Part shown: piece after piece, positions 8,720 to 10,236 of the stretch
Position numbering within the stretch: position 1 is the stretch's first letter
How the letters are laid out: every line of letters begins with the position of its first letter
Assembly (NCBI RefSeq): GCF_000003855.2
Contig: NW_003101674.1
Span: forward strand, 456,470 to 466,705
DNA length: 10,236 bases
Origin: Blastomyces gilchristii SLH14081
Lineage: Eukaryota > Ascomycota > Eurotiomycetes > Onygenales > Ajellomycetaceae
Reading direction: 5' to 3'
The notes under the pieces: model-generated
What the model saw: the letters and a program-made list of their open reading frames with translations, nothing else
Databases searched by the model: none
Told to the model about the DNA's origin: nothing
Program-made: the position numbers and the translations under genes

Positions 8720-8782
8720 GTGAGAGAAGAAATGAATGCATAGAATTCTCTTCTTCTTCAGCTGCTTAGTACAGCATGGACA
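8720..8782 (-). other. C2H2 zinc-finger-like motif in the antisense frame
   Basis: CPCCTKQLKKKRILCIHFFSH has Cys, Cys, Leu, Leu, His, His at exactly the C-x2-C-x3-Phi-x5-Leu-x2-H-x3-H positions of a classical finger, with basic residues where the recognition helix would be. Further His and Cys residues follow (SHCSCYIC). The family's first hydrophobic position is usually Phe or Tyr; Leu is tolerated. The spacing match is seen directly; DNA binding is inference. Confidence 0.45.
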
Positions 8783-9319
8783 AGTAGCAGTGCTGATCAG
8801 AGACTGCATCAGAGCCTTCTCACAGAGAGAAGATGAAGAAACTGTAGAACTCTGTGAACTCAACTCAGCAGCATTCTGAGCAGGGCTCAGATATGCTGTG
8901 AAAGAGAAACTATAGATTGAGCTTCTCAGAGTCACTGTCTCTGAAATCAAGCTCTTCTCAGGTTCCTCTTCAAATGATCACACAGGATCATATATCACTG
9001 TATTGACTGAGGAAAGGAGCAGTGTCATAACAGTGGTGAGAGGGGCAGAGAACAGACTGAACATAGACAAATCAATCAGCAGAAGGGATAACATCTCACT
9101 GCAAGGCACAGCAACTACTATTGCAGCTGTAAAAGAAGCAGGAGAAGAAGGAGATATGATAATAAGAGCAGTGCTCTCATGGCTCATTGACATCACTGTC
9201 TCCGCCTTCAACCTGGCTTTCTTAGCAGTCATGAAGGCCGCTGCTGCATCACAAAGACATTTATTCACTAGAAAACATCAGAATAAGCTCTCTACTGTTC
9301 TTCAAGAATGATACTCTCA

Positions 9320-9708
9320 TGCACTCACTATTACAGATGAGAAGAGAGAGAGAAAAATGTGTCACAGAGAGAGAGAATCTTTTCAAAAAAATCCTGTCAC
9401 TACTGTTAGCTTTGTCTCTAAAATACATCACTTTTGCAGAGAATTTCATACATAGAACAGAATATATTAAAAGATCTGCAAGTCACTTATTAACTACATT
9501 TTTCATATTTTAAATCAATATATAAGAAACTCACTTATCATATATTTGATTTGAACAAAGATGAGAAAAGAAAGATCTACACAGTCAGCAGAACAACTCA
9601 TCTATTTCTTTGTACAGTATATATACTGTCAATTGATTGATAATTATTGCTATATAATAAAGATAATTTCTAATTCAGTAATCTTGAGAGCATCAGAACT
9701 ATGTTCTT
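9320..9708 (+). other. 3' non-coding part of the element, AT- and GA-rich
   Basis: Between the antisense open frame and the polypurine tract the sequence is AT-rich with GAGAGA runs (about 9340-9382). Short open frames on both strands (9319-9513 plus, 9261-9449 minus) overlap each other and show no motif. This may hold the promoter or first exon of the antisense candidate, but no clear signal is visible. Confidence 0.45.
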
Positions 9709-9719
9709 AAAGAGAAGAA
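9709..9719 (+). other. Polypurine tract
   Basis: AAAGAGAAGAA lies four bases before the 3' LTR start, the usual place for the primer of plus-strand DNA synthesis. It is also part of a small inverted repeat (GTTCTT 9703-9708 with AAGAAC 9715-9720). Confidence 0.7.
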
Positions 9720-9722
9720 CAT

Positions 9723-10236
9723 TGTCATACTTCTGATCATATCAAGATCTCATTGCAGTTTCACACAGCTTATTACTTTCATGTAAATGATTTCATCTTA
9801 TCTGAACTGGTTTTCAATCACTCTATGACATTATTTGAATATATCATAGAAAGATTCAATTGATGAATATGAGAACTCTGCTTCTATACAAGATCAGCAG
9901 ATTACTCTTTCTTGATAATGAGACACTGCTGAGGTATTACTTCAGCTATTCTCACTCATGAAATAAGAGAAGAGTATCTGCTCATTGTCTATATAGAATA
10001 GCTAGATGCTGACTTCTTATTAAAGAAGTCAGTGATTCATTTTTCTTCTACTGAAATATATATAAGAGTTACTGTGTGTCTTATACAATCTTCTTAGTAT
10101 ACTAAGTATCATATCTGTGATATTCTCACAATAACTCTGTAGCCTACAAGCTCGCTATTCAAGCAAGATAGTCAAGCTCACTTATACAGCTTCTCAAACA
10201 ACTACTTCTATGTGACAACCGCTGACTAGTCCCCGC
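9723..10236 (+). repeat. 3' LTR, cut by the window edge
   Basis: Aligns with 2474-2986 over the full available length. Nearly all differences are C/T or A/G transitions, apart from one short spot near 10216 with a one-base gap. The left part is heavily mutated relative to the 5' copy (all CpG lost in the first 160 bases); towards the window edge it becomes the better preserved copy (CCCCGC and CTCGCT here against CCTCAC and CTCATT in the 5' LTR). About 70 bases, the right flank and the target-site duplication are outside. Confidence 0.93.

Larger units (their letters stand above)
8017..9268 (-). pseudogene. Candidate antisense gene between pol and 3' LTR, zinc-finger-like, possibly spliced
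   Basis: On the minus strand one frame runs from 9268 to 8597 with a single stop (TGA 8978-8980), far more open than gag-pol. No ATG opens it: the upstream limit is a GTG next to an in-frame TGA four codons before, and the first ATG is at 9230-9232, so the start is unresolved. The product is Ala/Ser-rich, with a Ser-rich run and then C-x2-C-x3-L-x5-L-x2-H-x3-H at 8720-8782, the spacing of a C2H2 finger. Below 8597 the frame breaks, but GT...AG introns with CTGAC/CTAAC branch sites at 8619-8674, 8324-8371 and 8100-8162 would extend it in pieces to a stop at 8017-8019, convergent with pol. The middle exon's frame is ambiguous. I do not recognise a family. It could also be a chance open frame in a less mutated, GC-richer part. 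Confidence 0.45.
2474..10236 (+). mobile_element. Ty3/Gypsy chromovirus (LTR retrotransposon), right end outside window
   Basis: Two direct long terminal repeats flank an internal region with gag, protease, RT, RNase H, integrase and a C-terminal chromodomain in that order, which defines a Ty3/Gypsy element of the chromovirus branch. Assuming equal LTR lengths, the whole element is about 7.83 kb and would end near 10305, about 70 bases beyond the window. A polypurine tract precedes the 3' LTR. The primer-binding site could not be identified. The element interrupts the minus-strand LINE and is therefore younger than it. An extra 1.7 kb between pol and the 3' LTR is unusual for a simple chromovirus and carries an antisense reading frame. 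All internal coding is broken by transitions. Confidence 0.93.

Noticed and set aside
9003..9311. Plus-strand open frame as a real accessory gene
   Set aside because: It is shorter than the overlapping minus frame, has no recognisable motif, and does not continue in frame on either side; kept only as an observation.
1..10236. Bacterial operons, tRNA or rRNA genes, CRISPR arrays
   Set aside because: No cloverleaf or rRNA segment was recognised and there are no regularly spaced repeats; the content is eukaryotic retrotransposons.

Overview
The window looks like an AT-rich, transposon-filled, heterochromatic block of a filamentous ascomycete genome. No host gene is recognisable. The evidence is a Ty3/Gypsy chromovirus and Tad1-type LINEs in which almost every reading frame is wrecked by C-to-T and G-to-A transitions, while the frames themselves are kept. 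That is the footprint of repeat-induced point mutation (RIP) or a RIP-like process. Genus cannot be told from the sequence.

Layout. Positions 1-456 (+) hold the C-terminal end of a Tad1-like LINE ORF2 with its zinc-knuckle tail. Positions 457-850 are a pyrimidine-rich junction without a clear gene. Positions 850-2473 (-) hold a second LINE, read from the opposite side, with reverse transcriptase, post-RT and early RNase H parts. It is cut at 2473 by a 7.8 kb-class LTR retrotransposon that fills the rest of the window: 5' LTR 2474-3056, one gag-pol frame 3064-8001 ending in an integrase with a chromodomain, a 1.7 kb region between pol and the 3' LTR, a polypurine tract at 9709-9719, and a 3' LTR from 9723 that runs off the right edge.

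The most interesting parts are three. (1) Comparing the two LTRs base by base shows that the mutated cytosines are nearly all in CpC or CpG, not the CpA context of classical Neurospora RIP. The gag-pol frame agrees: Trp TGG codons are almost all TGA, while many CAA/CAG Gln codons survive. (2) The mutation load falls towards both outer ends of the LTR element. (3) Between pol and the 3' LTR an antisense reading frame is unusually open (one stop in 224 codons), encodes a perfectly spaced C2H2 zinc-finger-like motif, and is followed by fungal-type intron signals, so that a spliced antisense gene could end at 8017, convergent with and 16 bases from the end of pol.

Everything here is a dead or dying copy as read. 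Stops occur throughout gag-pol, and catalytic Asp residues of the reverse transcriptase and integrase, plus several metal-binding Cys residues, have been changed by G-to-A.
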